Below are positions 42,956 to 52,422 of a DNA stretch of 64,000 nt, in pieces. Position 1 is the stretch's first letter; each line of letters starts with the position of its first letter. The notes under the pieces are model-generated. The model made no database searches. It was not told where the DNA came from and saw only the letters and a program-made list of their open reading frames with translations. The translations under genes and the position numbers were made by a program. The stretch comes from Paenibacillus sp. NAIST15-1 (GTDB taxonomy: Bacteria; Bacillota; Bacilli; Paenibacillales; Paenibacillaceae), in assembly GCF_001894745.1 (NCBI RefSeq), contig NZ_BBYF01000009.1:124001-188000 (forward strand), given 5' to 3'.

Positions 42956-43452
42956 TGCCTATTTTCATCTGCCGATTTATTTGAACGCGACAATTAGAAA
43001 ATCACGTCATTTGAGACGTAATTAATAGTACTCTGATTGCACGTACTGAAGCCTTGTTCATCTTTGAGTAAATAATCTAGTTTCTACAATTATGAAAAGT
43101 TCTCATCAAGATGTTGAAGCATTTGGACTTGAATAAGCCGATGATCATTCTCATGAACCGACATACCCAATGATTTCGGAAAAATATCAGCTAAGTCGAT
43201 AATGTATACGATAAAATATAAAACAACGATAATTTGTGTGAGGAAAATGGCGTAGGTATGTGATATCAACAGGAGATAGCACGCGATAAACAACGTTGTT
43301 GATGTCCTGCATCGTTATCGCTTCCTCTCATCCTTTGGTGTGTCTCAAGCTTATCAGTGAGGAAAGAAATTGTATTGCAAAAAAATATGTATGTATATTC
43401 AAGTATAAATTATTCATTGGCCATGCCATACAGGGAGTGTCGGTGTCTCATC
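42956..43452. other. gene-poor region
   Basis: About 500 bp of AT-rich DNA. A minus-strand frame at 43090-43293 could encode a 67-residue one- or two-helix membrane peptide from TTG, but it has no ribosome binding site. It may be decayed coding sequence. I see no RNA gene or repeat here. Confidence 0.35.
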
Positions 43453-43815
43453 CTATAGTGAAAAATTAGTAACGCCCTTCTTATATGTATATTTCAGAGT
43501 GTATGTTTCTTCTTTTCCATAGGGCATTGTAGCGATTTTTATACGAGTATAATCAAGCCTGCTATCTTTTAAAATTCGTTTCACCAGGGCAATACTCCGT
43601 TCTTCTTCCGTAACAACACAAAATATATTTAGAGCATACTTTTTCGAGTCGGACATGCATTTCCCCATATCTGAGCCATCAACATAGCCTAAGTTAGCAT
43701 CTGCTAGAGATTTCTCCAAATATTCCATTACTTTATCTCTTAACCAGTGATCACGTTGACTGCCTTTGGCACTTTTCAATGGATATTGTACCACTAACCA
43801 GAATTTTTCGCTCAT
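43453..43815 (-). CDS. hypothetical protein, 120 aa
   Basis: I do not recognise this protein. It is soluble, with a mixed alpha/beta pattern: FWLVVQYPLKSAKGSQRDHWLRDKVMEYLEKSLADANLGYVDGSDMG, then YALNIFCVVTEEERSIALVKRILKDSRLDYTRIKIATMP. The segment resembles small ferredoxin-like folds of the type seen in DUF695-like immunity or stress proteins, but this is weak. The ribosome binding site (GGTGAA) is poor. It is isolated between gene-poor stretches. Confidence 0.6.
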   Translation of the reverse strand: MSEKFWLVVQYPLKSAKGSQRDHWLRDKVMEYLEKSLADANLGYVDGSDMGKCMSDSKKYALNIFCVVTEEERSIALVKRILKDSRLDYTRIKIATMPYGKEETYTLKYTYKKGVTNFSL

Positions 43816-43994
43816 TCAGATTCACCAACCAATCTAAAATTAATATATTTAATTCTATCGTATGAGCGAAGATACCGGCGTTACCAATGAATACTCATAT
43901 ATAAATAACTATAGCAAGAAAACATTGTATGTGGACGCGCTTATTAGCAACAGCAAAAATACTGTTTGTACGTTGAAGTCTTACTCCGATGCTT

Positions 43995-44112
43995 CTCACT
44001 CCTGTGCGTGAGACTGAACCCCTGACAATGGCGTCTCCCATGCTACACCACTAACGCAAAAAGCCAACCTCATGCGGTCGGTTTTTTCAGGTTTTTGGTG
44101 GAGGCGAGGGGA
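43995..44112. repeat. partial tandem duplicate of the tmRNA 3' end and terminator
   Basis: 44057-44112 repeats 44290-44345 with about five differences over 56 bp: terminator stem, T-run, then GGTTTTTGGTGGAGGCGAGG, the complement of the tmRNA acceptor end. Weaker similarity extends left (ACCCCTGACA at about 44018 and 44251). The period is 233 bp. The duplicate lacks the rest of the tmRNA. Confidence 0.75.
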
Positions 44113-44235
44113 TAATCGATATCTCCATTAACTTTGCTTCGTAGATTATTCCCAGATGACGTTCTTAGCGGTTGGATATCGATGCCGTGCTCGTCCGCTG
44201 ATGACTTTCCTTCGAAGCAATATCCTACGCTACCT
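44093..44235. repeat. dispersed non-coding repeat, copy 3
   Basis: The left half (44095-44190) matches 34189-34275 and the right half (44164-44235) matches 41349-41424. The element thus begins with the tmRNA-tail-like GGTGGAGGCGAGGGG and ends near TTCGAAGCAATATCC..CTACCTG. No protein frame is conserved among copies. Confidence 0.65.
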
Positions 44236-44289
44236 GCGCGCGGAACGTACCCCTGACAGGGGCAAATCCCCTTTTCAACTCCACCAAAA

Positions 44290-44325
44290 CAAAAAACCGA
44301 CCTCACGCGGTCGGTTTTTTCAGGT
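44290..44325 (-). terminator. terminator of the tmRNA gene
   Basis: On the minus strand, AAAAACCGACC-gcgtga-GGTCGGTTTTTT directly follows the tmRNA CCA end. Confidence 0.9.
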
Positions 44326-44328
44326 TTT

Positions 44329-44693
44329 TGGTGGAGGCGAGGGGATTCGAACCCCTGTCCGAAGATAACGCAACACGAGCTTCTACGGGTGTAGTCACAG
44401 TTTTGATGTCACCCGAGCATCGCCCCGTAACCGGCTATGCTTTGGGTCAGCCTGATTGTCTTCTTCAGCACACCCCAGGCGGAGATGTGACAGCGTATCC
44501 CACTAAAAGTTGAGCCCCTATCTCGGCACATGGGCGATGCAGAGTAGAAGCACGCTCACAGGTTATTAAGCTGCGAAAGCGTAGTTTGTTTGTTGTTTGC
44601 CGTTTAAATGGCTTTAGCGTTGATGAAGTGGACGCGTCCCCACTACCCGCTACCCGAGCCCGAACTATCCCCGTCGAATCCAAGAACGCCCCC
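44329..44693 (-). ncRNA. ssrA: transfer-messenger RNA
   Basis: Mature 5' end GGGGGCG (44693-44687) pairs with CGCCTCC, followed by ACCA ending at 44329. The 5' stretch TTGGATTCGACGGGGATAG and the 3' T-arm CAGGGGTTCGAATCCCCT are universal tmRNA features. The tag frame (44601-44563) reads GKQQTNYAFAA followed by tandem TAA, resuming at GGC after the Ala carried by tmRNA. Total 365 nt. It rescues stalled ribosomes with SmpB, whose gene lies upstream on the same strand. The tag ends AFAA rather than the ALAA common in Bacillus. Confidence 0.96.
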
Positions 44694-44769
44694 ATAAGTG
44701 ATAAGCGAACCTCGCCCATCAGGGGAATAGAATCTTGAATTAAAGAGAATCTAGTTAAGACACAGATAG

Positions 44770-44869
44770 TGTATCCTTCCACACTATTCAGTTGTCAATG
44801 ATGTTTGTATTCGGTCAGCAGCGATACCATGCTGTGCAGTAGTTCGTTACCGACACGTTTATTATAACA
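44770..44869 (-). promoter_or_regulatory. tandem promoters of ssrA
   Basis: The nearer is TTGACA (44793-44798), 17 bp, GATACA (44770-44775), giving a ~70-nt leader removed by processing. The farther is an extended -10 TGTTATAAT (44861-44869). Both read on the minus strand toward the tmRNA. Confidence 0.6.
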
Positions 44870-44995
44870 CACTCAAACGAAAGTTGTTAGTCAACTTGTT
44901 GCCAACGCTACATGCCTTTTCCTTGGTACAAATGATCCAACAAGGAATACTGCTAACAACAGTAGCAAAAAATCGCATTATGCCTCAAGCTAACC

Positions 44996-45469
44996 TTAAT
45001 ACTTCTGCTTCTCACGCAGCGCGCGCTGAATTTGACGATCCGCATCCCGCTTTGCAGCTGTTTCACGCTTATCGTAGTTCTTCTTGCCTCGACCGAGTCC
45101 AATCAGCAGCTTCGCATATCCGTTACGAACGTATACCTTCAAGGGAACGAGCGTGTACCCTTCCTGCTTCGTCTGCCCGATCAGCTTGTTAATCTGCTCT
45201 TTGTGCAGCAGCAGCTTGCGCGCACGCGTCGGATCAGTAGGATTGTGTCGATTACCCTGCTCAAATGGGCTAATATGCATATTGTGAATAAACGCCTCAC
45301 CACCGCGAATCGTAGCAAAGGAGTCATTAATGTTCGCTTTGCTCATGCGCAGCGACTTGATTTCTGTCCCTGTCAGCACCATGCCCGCTTCATAAGTGTC
45401 CTCAATAAAATAATCATGGGACGCCTTCTTATTTTGGGCTAAAACTTTATTATCATTCTTCTTACCCAT
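44996..45469 (-). CDS. smpB: SsrA-binding protein
   Basis: A 157-residue partner of tm[87 protein letters not shown] is the canonical OB-fold core. The basic tail [26 protein letters not shown] occupies the mRNA channel during ribosome rescue. GGAGGGC precedes the ATG. Order rnr - (mgtC-like) - smpB - ssrA on one strand matches the Bacillales arrangement apart from the inserted membrane-protein gene. Confidence 0.97.
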   Translation of the reverse strand: MGKKNDNKVLAQNKKASHDYFIEDTYEAGMVLTGTEIKSLRMSKANINDSFATIRGGEAFIHNMHISPFEQGNRHNPTDPTRARKLLLHKEQINKLIGQTKQEGYTLVPLKVYVRNGYAKLLIGLGRGKKNYDKRETAAKRDADRQIQRALREKQKY

Positions 45470-45700
45470 GATTGCCCTCCAACGTTACGACAATGACATC
45501 ATCACCAAGTGAACGAAGTAATTGCCCTAGACCACGTCACTATAGCTTGTTGCTTAGAAGTATATTGTACCAAAAAGAACACCCCCGACTCAAGCAAGAA
45601 ACATATTGGCTCAACATGTATTCAGACAAGAATGGGCTCAGACTATGTTTGGCTTAAGGTGTTCTTCAATTCATATCTCGTAATCGTAAAGTAACTCCAA

Positions 45701-46537
45701 TTACGATAACATATGAACATCCGAGACTCCCTGTAATCGAAGTATCGCCTCGCAGCATACGGCTACCGATTTTACATCCTCAGACAGCACCTTCAGTTCA
45801 ATTTGCAAAAGTCTTGCACTTGCCAAAGTACGCTCTTTATCATCCATGTCTTCGGGGTGGCCACCCTCCCTGCCGACTTCCATATCGCTTTCAGACAAGT
45901 GGTCGCTTCTATCCTTCTGTTCTGAGCCCTGTCCCGCTCCAAGCCACTTCGTCCACGACTTCCCTACATTGCGCTCCGGCCGCATGCGAATGCTTCGTAC
46001 CGTAAGTCCCTGCTCCTCTGCAACCTTTGTCAATTCTGACAGCCATCCTTCACGTTCCTCCACAACGACTTCCAACTCGTGAATTCGATGTGCAACCCGA
46101 TTTTTAATATCAACCTTATTCAGCAGCCACAAAGCGACGAGAGATAAGGCACAACCGAATAAGGCCGCAGAAATAAAGCCAGAGCCGCAAGCAAGCCCAA
46201 TCGCCGCCGAAACCCACAAGGAAGCAGCTGTCGTTAGCCCCTTCACACTAGTTCCATTGCGTATTATCGTCCCTGCTCCAAGGAAGCCAACACCGCTGAC
46301 GACCTGAGCCGCAATACGCGCCACATCCACAGCGGCTTTATTATCACCGCTTAAATCTGGGAATCCGTATACCGATATGAGCATGACAAGCGCCGATCCG
46401 AGGCTCACCAACATGTGCGTCCTTAGCCCTGCAGCCTGACTTCGCTTCTCCCGTTCCAATCCAATACAGCCACCTAGCACTAATGCAAGCACCATACGCA
46501 GCATAACATGATACATCGATATATCTGAAGGGCTCAT
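45701..46537 (-). CDS. MgtC/SapB-family membrane protein
   Basis: 278 residues. The first 140 carry the MgtC/SapB motif set: MLRMVLALVLGGCIGLEREKRSQAAGLRTHMLVSLGSALVML, then ARIAAQVVSGVGFLGAGTIIRNGTSVKGLTTAASLWVSAAIGLACGSG. The remainder is a cytosolic ACT-like domain (HRIHELEVVVEEREGWLSELTKVAEEQGLTVRSIRM...) with a charged insert rich in Glu/Asp/Lys. Family roles are in Mg2+ limitation and membrane energetics; the exact activity is debated. ATG 46537 has AGAGAGG upstream. It lies between smpB and rnr, an insertion in an otherwise conserved block. Confidence 0.88.
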   Translation of the reverse strand: MSPSDISMYHVMLRMVLALVLGGCIGLEREKRSQAAGLRTHMLVSLGSALVMLISVYGFPDLSGDNKAAVDVARIAAQVVSGVGFLGAGTIIRNGTSVKGLTTAASLWVSAAIGLACGSGFISAALFGCALSLVALWLLNKVDIKNRVAHRIHELEVVVEEREGWLSELTKVAEEQGLTVRSIRMRPERNVGKSWTKWLGAGQGSEQKDRSDHLSESDMEVGREGGHPEDMDDKERTLASARLLQIELKVLSEDVKSVAVCCEAILRLQGVSDVHMLS

Positions 46538-46672
46538 CTTACTCACCTCTCTAACGAAGTAAAAAGCAGCGTCTCTTAAGATATGTACATTGTATCATAT
46601 GTATTCCGTTTGATTGTCCGTATGCCCACCTAAGCGTTGAAATCGAAACCCCAACTTCCATCTCACAGAAAA

Positions 46673-46722
46673 TAATAAACGGCCCCAGTCCCGCTCTTAA
46701 GCGGAACCAAAGCCGTTATTTC
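46673..46722 (-). terminator. terminator after rnr
   Basis: On the minus strand, AACGGCTTTGGTTCCGC-ttaaga-GCGGGACTGGGGCCGTT pairs with a few bulges and is followed by TATTATTTT. Confidence 0.75.
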
Positions 46723-46744
46723 TACTTGTTAGAAAACGGAAAAC

Positions 46745-49700
46745 TTATCGCTTCTTACGAACAAACTTTGCAGTCTTGCTGTTTGCTTTCCCCTTCTGCT
46801 TTGCTGCTTTGTGGGCAGATTCGCCTTGATTACGAGCCTTTGCCGCATCTTCACCAATGAAGATCCCGCTTTCGGACGTCGTTCTCCGCCCCTTCTTGCC
46901 GCCAGATGTGCCGCTACCTCGATAGGAGCCTCCATCACGCCCTGGTTTTCTACCGCCCTGATCATTGCCACCTGATCGACCATAACCGCCTCGGCCAGAG
47001 CCAAAGTCGAAGGAGCGTGGACGATCTGCTTCTTGTTCCGCATCTGCAATGAGACGATCTACCCAATTGGAGTCATCATACTCCTTCTTCGCTGGGGCTG
47101 GACGCTCCGCATTCCCTTGGCCTGCGCCAAAGTTAATGCCACCCTTACCGCGTGGCTGAGGTGCACTTGATGACTTCTCATATGGATTGACTCCACGACC
47201 CTGCTCTTCGCGCCGTCCTTTGCGTCCACGACGGCCTCTCTGCTGCTCACGGAATTCACCTTGGTTATACCAATCCCCGGCAAATGCATCGGCCTCATGC
47301 TCCACAGCATCACCATGTGTGTGACGCTCATAACGAGTATCCTGCTCTAAGTGCTCCTCATGCTCATGCTGGTGCTGATTTCGTCCGTATCCACCTCGTA
47401 CATGCTGACCGGAAGAAGCACCATACTGCTCATAAGCTTGCTGTTCCGCAGGATCTATGCCAGTGACACGTCTATCAGCACGACCAGCTCCAGGCATGCC
47501 TTGACCAGCGTGCCGATCTACACGACCGTCTCCACGTGCACCTTGACCAGCAGGCTGATCTGCAGCACGACGACCACGATCGAAACGTTCTGTCGGACGA
47601 CTATCTCGACCGCCCAATCGATCCGAACGACCGCCTCTTGCTCCTCTATCCGCATCGCGGCCATTTCGCGGTTGTCCACCACGGTCGCGTTCTCCTGGAC
47701 GGCCGCCTTTTCCATCCTTACGGCCCTTATAGTCGCTACGTCCAGCTCCACCGCGTCCTTCGGCACCAAATCCACCGCGACCACGTTTCTTCCGGATGTC
47801 GAAGCCGAAGTCACGTCCGTTATGGCGAGACTTGCTCTCAATCAGCTCAAAATCAATCGTATGCTCATCCATATTGACACGAGCTACCCGAATACGAACT
47901 TCATCGCCAATACGGAATACATTTGCCGTCCGTTCCCCGATCAGCACCATATGCTGCTCATGGAAGTGGTAATAATCATCATTCAATTCACTTAGTCGAA
48001 TAAGCCCTTCAACCGTATTGTCCAGCTCAACGAACATCCCGAAGCTTGTCACACTGCTAATAATGCCGTCAAATTCCTCGCCGACCTTATCGAGCATGAA
48101 TTCAGCCTTCTTCAGCGCTGTTGTATCCCGCTCTGCATCAACGGCTACCCGCTCACGCTCTGAGGATTGCTGTGCAATATCCGGCATGCGTGCATGTAGC
48201 TGCTCCAAGCGCTTCTCAGGCAACGCTCCTCCATTATCCATTACTTCCCGCATGACTCGGTGAATGACCAAGTCTGGGTAACGGCGGATTGGCGATGTGA
48301 AGTGCGAATAGAATTCAGCAGCTAGTCCGAAGTGGCCTGTCATCTCCGCATCATACTTCGCCTGCTTCATTGAGCGAAGCATCATCGTGCTGATCACAGT
48401 CTGCTCACGCGTTCCCTCAATTTCCTCAAGCAGCATCTGCAAGGAACGAGGATGTACCGAATTGCCCTTGCCTCGAACAACATATCCGAAGTTCGCTGCG
48501 AAGGACATGAAGTTGAACAGCTTCTCACTATTCGGCTCTTCATGAATCCGGTATAGGAACGGAACTCTAAGCCAGTGGAAATGCTCCGCAACCGTCTCGT
48601 TAGCTGCCAGCATGAACTCTTCAATAATCTGCTCCGCAATCGTACGTTCCCGCTTGATGATATCAGTCGGTACGCCCTTCTCATCAACCAATACCTTCGA
48701 TTCCACAAAATCGAAATCAATTGCGCCACGGTTCATCCGCTTCTGGCGGAGCTTCAGCGCCAATTCCTTCATGAGCTTGAAGCTGTCAACCAAATAAGCG
48801 TAGCGTGCTGATACCTCTGGATCCTCATCCTCAACGATCTTCCGTACATTAGTGTACGTCATACGCTCAACAGTACGAATTACACTCGGGAATACATCAT
48901 GCTTCACGAGCTTCGCCTTCTCATCGAATTCCATCTCGCAGGACAATGTCAAACGATCCACACGCGGATGGAGGGAGCATATTCCGTTGGACAATCGATG
49001 CGGCAGCATCGGAATAACTCGATCAACCAGATACACACTGCAGCCGCGAGCATATGCCTCGCGATCCAGCGCAGAACCTTCCTTCACATAATAGCCGACG
49101 TCTGCAATATGGACGCCAAGCTTGTAATGTCCATTCGGAAGCTGCTCTACATATACCGCATCATCCAAGTCCTTCGCATCTTCTCCATCGATCGTGACGA
49201 TATTCATGCCCCGTAAATCACGGCGTCGCTGACTGATGATTTCTTCCTCGGTTATGGAATCCGGCACAGCTTCTGCTTCTGCCATCACTTCATCAGGGAA
49301 CGCCTCCGGAAGCTGATGCTTACGGATGACGGACAAAATATCAACGCCAGGATCATCCTTATGACCGAGAATTTCGGCCACCATGCCTTGCGCTGCTGCT
49401 CTTCCTTCCGGATAGCTTACGATATGGACAACGACCTTCTGTCCAGTAACCGCGCCATGCATATCTTCCTTCGGAATGAAGATGTCGCGATTGATCCGCT
49501 TGTCATCTGGAATGACAAATCCATACGATTCGTAATTTTGAAAAAGGCCGACAACACGCTCCACTGCACGCTTCACAATGCGCACAACTTCGCCTTCCAA
49601 TCGAGCGCCATCAAAGCCTTTATTCGTCACGCGTACAAGCACGGTATCCCCATGCATCGCAGTCTTCAAATCATTCGCGTGAATGTATACATCGGGGTGC

Positions 49701-49966
49701 CCCGTTTCTTCCGGAATCAAGAATGCGAAGCCTTTGGCATGCGCCTGCAGGCGTCCGCGCAGCAAGTTCATACGCTCCGGCACACCGTAGCGGTCTGTAC
49801 GAGTGCGCAGCACCTTACCCTCTTCTTCCATTTGATTCAACATTTTCAGAAATGCCTTGAACTCTGAAGCGCCTTCAATATCGAAATGCTGCTCCAGCTC
49901 TTGATAGGTCATCGGCTTATAAGCGGTTTCACGCATAAAGTCCAACAACTGTTGTTCTGTTACCAT
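46745..49966 (-). CDS. rnr: ribonuclease R with long disordered C-terminal tail
   Basis: A 1073-residue 3'-5' exoribonuclease. An N-terminal winged helix (about 1-60), cold-shock domains (70-220) and the RNB core (about 250-590) with [34 protein letters not shown] (catalytic Asp cluster) and [17 protein letters not shown] [16 protein letters not shown] are present. An S1 domain (about 630-705, [15 protein letters not shown]) follows. After residue 711 comes about 360 residues of Gly/Arg/Asp/His/Gln-rich low complexity ending KFVRKKR, where Bacillus RNase R has only some tens of basic residues. The enzyme degrades structured RNA and takes part in trans-translation, and it is encoded near smpB-ssrA. 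The tail is probably RNA- or ribosome-binding (inference). Confidence 0.95.
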   Translation of the reverse strand: MVTEQQLLDFMRETAYKPMTYQELEQHFDIEGASEFKAFLKMLNQMEEEGKVLRTRTDRYGVPERMNLLRGRLQAHAKGFAFLIPEETGHPDVYIHANDLKTAMHGDTVLVRVTNKGFDGARLEGEVVRIVKRAVERVVGLFQNYESYGFVIPDDKRINRDIFIPKEDMHGAVTGQKVVVHIVSYPEGRAAAQGMVAEILGHKDDPGVDILSVIRKHQLPEAFPDEVMAEAEAVPDSITEEEIISQRRRDLRGMNIVTIDGEDAKDLDDAVYVEQLPNGHYKLGVHIADVGYYVKEGSALDREAYARGCSVYLVDRVIPMLPHRLSNGICSLHPRVDRLTLSCEMEFDEKAKLVKHDVFPSVIRTVERMTYTNVRKIVEDEDPEVSARYAYLVDSFKLMKELALKLRQKRMNRGAIDFDFVESKVLVDEKGVPTDIIKRERTIAEQIIEEFMLAANETVAEHFHWLRVPFLYRIHEEPNSEKLFNFMSFAANFGYVVRGKGNSVHPRSLQMLLEEIEGTREQTVISTMMLRSMKQAKYDAEMTGHFGLAAEFYSHFTSPIRRYPDLVIHRVMREVMDNGGALPEKRLEQLHARMPDIAQQSSERERVAVDAERDTTALKKAEFMLDKVGEEFDGIISSVTSFGMFVELDNTVEGLIRLSELNDDYYHFHEQHMVLIGERTANVFRIGDEVRIRVARVNMDEHTIDFELIESKSRHNGRDFGFDIRKKRGRGGFGAEGRGGAGRSDYKGRKDGKGGRPGERDRGGQPRNGRDADRGARGGRSDRLGGRDSRPTERFDRGRRAADQPAGQGARGDGRVDRHAGQGMPGAGRADRRVTGIDPAEQQAYEQYGASSGQHVRGGYGRNQHQHEHEEHLEQDTRYERHTHGDAVEHEADAFAGDWYNQGEFREQQRGRRGRKGRREEQGRGVNPYEKSSSAPQPRGKGGINFGAGQGNAERPAPAKKEYDDSNWVDRLIADAEQEADRPRSFDFGSGRGGYGRSGGNDQGGRKPGRDGGSYRGSGTSGGKKGRRTTSESGIFIGEDAAKARNQGESAHKAAKQKGKANSKTAKFVRKKR

Positions 49967-50125
49967 TCCTTCACCTCACCTTGCCATGACCTGCATGATA
50001 CAGTATAACAATATATAACCTAGTATACACGAAATAAAATCGTTACATCCCGGCGCTTTTCCTACATTTTTTCCGTTCGATCCACATCGTAGCAAGTTTC
50101 TTGTCTCCGCCGGAAAAATGGGTAC

Positions 50126-50153
50126 AAAAAAAGCGAGGAGCTTGTCCTCGCTT
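50126..50153 (-). terminator. terminator after secG
   Basis: On the minus strand AAAGCGAGG-acaagct-CCTCGCTTTTTTT. Confidence 0.9.
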
Positions 50154-50169
50154 TGCTTACGAATGGGAA

Positions 50170-50406
50170 TTAACCTTTAAGGAAATAAGCTACGATCAGT
50201 GACAAGATAAAGAATCCTCCTGCCAATACAACCGTTGCACGTTGCAGGAACAAGTCCAGACCGCGTGCCTTCTGCTTTCCGAATAGATGTTCCGCACCGC
50301 CGGAGATGGCACCTGACAAGCCGGCACTTTTCCCTTTCTGCAGAAGCACAATGCTAATCAAACCGATAGAAAAAATGACAAGCAAAATTTTCAAGAAAAT
50401 TTCCAC
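50170..50406 (-). CDS. secG: preprotein translocase subunit SecG
   Basis: A 78-residue membrane protein of the SecYEG channel. Two helices ([21 protein letters not shown] and [20 protein letters not shown]) flank the conserved cytosolic loop [33 protein letters not shown]. The start is GTG 50406, given by AGGAGGT 7 nt upstream; the ORF could extend to 50433 but without support. It precedes rnr on the same strand as in other Bacillales, with a terminator between. Confidence 0.95.
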   Translation of the reverse strand: MEIFLKILLVIFSIGLISIVLLQKGKSAGLSGAISGGAEHLFGKQKARGLDLFLQRATVVLAGGFFILSLIVAYFLKG

Positions 50407-50580
50407 AGTTACACCTCCTAATGCGTGATACACGTTCGAAAAGCCAAAAACAGTACTTTTATTGTATCACACGAATAAGAAGCAGGCAAGGCTTATCCTC
50501 TCCCCCTTCCTATCTCTTCCGAAAAGCTTACCCCAGGTTACAAGGCATTTGGTGCATCCCTACACGAATATATCCCTTAC

Positions 50581-51402
50581 TTATTCTTCGCCATGCTGCA
50601 GCAAGCGCAGTGCATTATGGCGCACAGGTCCAACATACTGATTAAGTGGGAAAGAATGACGGATCGCTTCCGTAATGAAGCTCTTCGCCTTATGGACACT
50701 CTCACGTACATCATTCCCCTTCGCCAGTTCTGCTGCTACTGCTGCTGAATACGTACAGCCAGCGCCATGCGTGTAGGTTGTATCGATCAGATCAGCGTCC
50801 AATATTTCGAAGGATTTGCCATCATACAATACATCGACGGAAGTAGGCAATCCAATCTTGGAGCCGCCCTTTACCAACACGTACTTCGCTCCCTGCTCTT
50901 GAATGCGGGCAGCGGCTTCCTTCATATCTTCGAGCGTACGGATTGGCGCTGTTCCTGCCAGTTGTGAAGCCTCGAACAAGTTCGGTGTAACCACGACAGC
51001 CTTCGGTACGAGTATGTCCCGCAAAGCATCGTTCGTCTCTGGGTGAAGCGCCTCGTCAGCACCCTTGCACACCATAACCGGGTCAACAACGACGTTCGGA
51101 ATGTTATGCTTCTCAATGGTGCGGGCTGCCAGCTCAATAATATCGATAGAACCCAGCATACCGGTCTTCATGCCTGAAATACCGACACTCATGATTGTCT
51201 TCAATTGCTCTTCTATCGTAGAGAGCGCGATTGGGAACACCCGGTGCGCCCAACCTTCATCCGGATCCATCGTTACAATGGTCGTCAATGCGGTCATGCC
51301 GTACACACCGCGTTCTTGGAATGTTTTTAGGTCGGCTTGAATGCCAGCTCCACCGCTCGTATCCGAGCCAGCCAATGTCAGCACTTTATGAATCGGTTTC
51401 AT
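50581..51402 (-). CDS. pdxK: pyridoxine / hydroxymethylpyrimidine kinase
   Basis: A 273-residue ribokinase-fold enzyme closely resembling Bacillus PdxK (ThiD-like). KVLTLAGSDTSGGAGIQADLKTFQERGVYGMTALTTIVTMDP is the opening, VVVDPVMVCKGADEALHPE the centre, DTTYTHGAGCTYSAAVAAELAKG carries the anion hole and catalytic residues, and SFPLNQYVGPVRHNALRL is the typical end. It phosphorylates pyridoxal/pyridoxine and perhaps HMP for thiamine. The substrate split between B6 and thiamine cannot be settled by sequence. It stands alone between secG and the DUF4097 operon. Confidence 0.93.
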   Translation of the reverse strand: MKPIHKVLTLAGSDTSGGAGIQADLKTFQERGVYGMTALTTIVTMDPDEGWAHRVFPIALSTIEEQLKTIMSVGISGMKTGMLGSIDIIELAARTIEKHNIPNVVVDPVMVCKGADEALHPETNDALRDILVPKAVVVTPNLFEASQLAGTAPIRTLEDMKEAAARIQEQGAKYVLVKGGSKIGLPTSVDVLYDGKSFEILDADLIDTTYTHGAGCTYSAAVAAELAKGNDVRESVHKAKSFITEAIRHSFPLNQYVGPVRHNALRLLQHGEE

Positions 51403-51486
51403 GTATCCTTACCCCTTTACCTGATATCAACAATTTAAGATAAGTACATTATAACCGATTCACATGAATCTTCCGAGGAGCCGATA

Positions 51487-52422
51487 CTATTTTTCGACAA
51501 TCTTTATACTGCCCGCTTCTGTCCGCACCTTAATAACCATATCGCTTCCATGTTTCTCATTCGGTGCGGAGACGCTTCCCAACTCTGTTTTCAAATCAAA
51601 CTTCCCGTTGTATTCAGGAACAACACGGATATTCACGCTTCCAAGCTGGCCTTCCGCATCAATCGGATGTGCAGCAGCTTGAACAATAGAGATGGAGCCT
51701 GCATTGGCTGAAGCCTGAACATTCTTCTTCGTCTGGTTCAAGTCAACACTTCCCAGTGAAGAGCTTGCTTCGATCTCTGCATCGACATTATCTGCCACCA
51801 CTTGGCCTGAGTCTGATCTAAGCTTAACGAAATCCCCTGTTACATTCTTTACCTTTACCCTTCCCAGATTACTTGATGCTTCAAGTCGCTTAATATGCCC
51901 ACCTGTCATTTCAAACGCACCTGCAGACACATTCGACGACAAATTGTCGAGCACAAAATTCTCCGATGCATGGATGATAACTTCATGATAACGACGCTGT
52001 ATATTACCGATGTTGATATTCAACCACCCTGCATTATCATTGTCTTCAAAATTCAGCTCTAGCGTTCCATTCTCCGCCTGAACATCACGAATTCGATTAA
52101 TGACCGCTTCTGGCGCCTGCCCCTTCAACTCAATCATATTCTTGTTATCATTGATCCAGCTTACCTTAACATCCCCATAATCCGCATCGATAACTATACT
52201 CTCAAGTTCCCTTACATCAATGCGAGATTCATAATCAGATGTCTTATCTGCCCCTTTTTCCTGACCAGATGCATCCTGTGAACCTTCCGCAGAGATACGG
52301 TACTCATAAGAAGGAAGTTGTGACTTAAATAGCTGATTTGGGCCGTAATAGACCAAGCCCGCAACCCCTGCCACGATACACACAATTCCGACCATATTCA
52401 TGGTTGCACGATTCCAATTCAT
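51487..52422 (-). CDS. DUF4097 beta-helix envelope protein
   Basis: A 311-residue protein. One N-terminal membrane helix (MVGIVCIVAGVAGLVYYG) anchors an external domain made of short repeating beta-strands (IVIDADYGDVKVSW, IKRLEASSNLGRVKVKNVTGDFVKLRSDSGQVVADNVDAEIEASSSLGSVDLNQ), typical of DUF4097 right-handed beta folds. Such proteins accompany HAAS-domain proteins and PadR regulators in LiaG-like envelope sensing. It overlaps the HAAS gene by 4 bp (ATGA), showing coupling. Last gene of a padR-HAAS-DUF4097 operon. Confidence 0.85.
   Translation of the reverse strand: MNWNRATMNMVGIVCIVAGVAGLVYYGPNQLFKSQLPSYEYRISAEGSQDASGQEKGADKTSDYESRIDVRELESIVIDADYGDVKVSWINDNKNMIELKGQAPEAVINRIRDVQAENGTLELNFEDNDNAGWLNINIGNIQRRYHEVIIHASENFVLDNLSSNVSAGAFEMTGGHIKRLEASSNLGRVKVKNVTGDFVKLRSDSGQVVADNVDAEIEASSSLGSVDLNQTKKNVQASANAGSISIVQAAAHPIDAEGQLGSVNIRVVPEYNGKFDLKTELGSVSAPNEKHGSDMVIKVRTEAGSIKIVEK

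Noticed and set aside
43090..43293. 67-codon minus-strand frame for a hydrophobic peptide
   Set aside because: TTG start without a ribosome binding site, no recognised similarity; mentioned only as possible decay.
43990..44056. possible degenerate tRNA (T-loop-like GGTTCAGTCTC on the minus strand)
   Set aside because: A D-arm-like and T-arm-like sequence can be seen but there is no room for an anticodon arm, and no acceptor pairing.
44156..44782. open frames overlapping the ssrA region
   Set aside because: They read through the tmRNA gene and its flanking repeats, which are non-coding.
47284..47995. several frames on both strands within the rnr 3' part
   Set aside because: They arise from the low-complexity, GC-biased sequence that encodes the RNase R tail; no start signals or domains.
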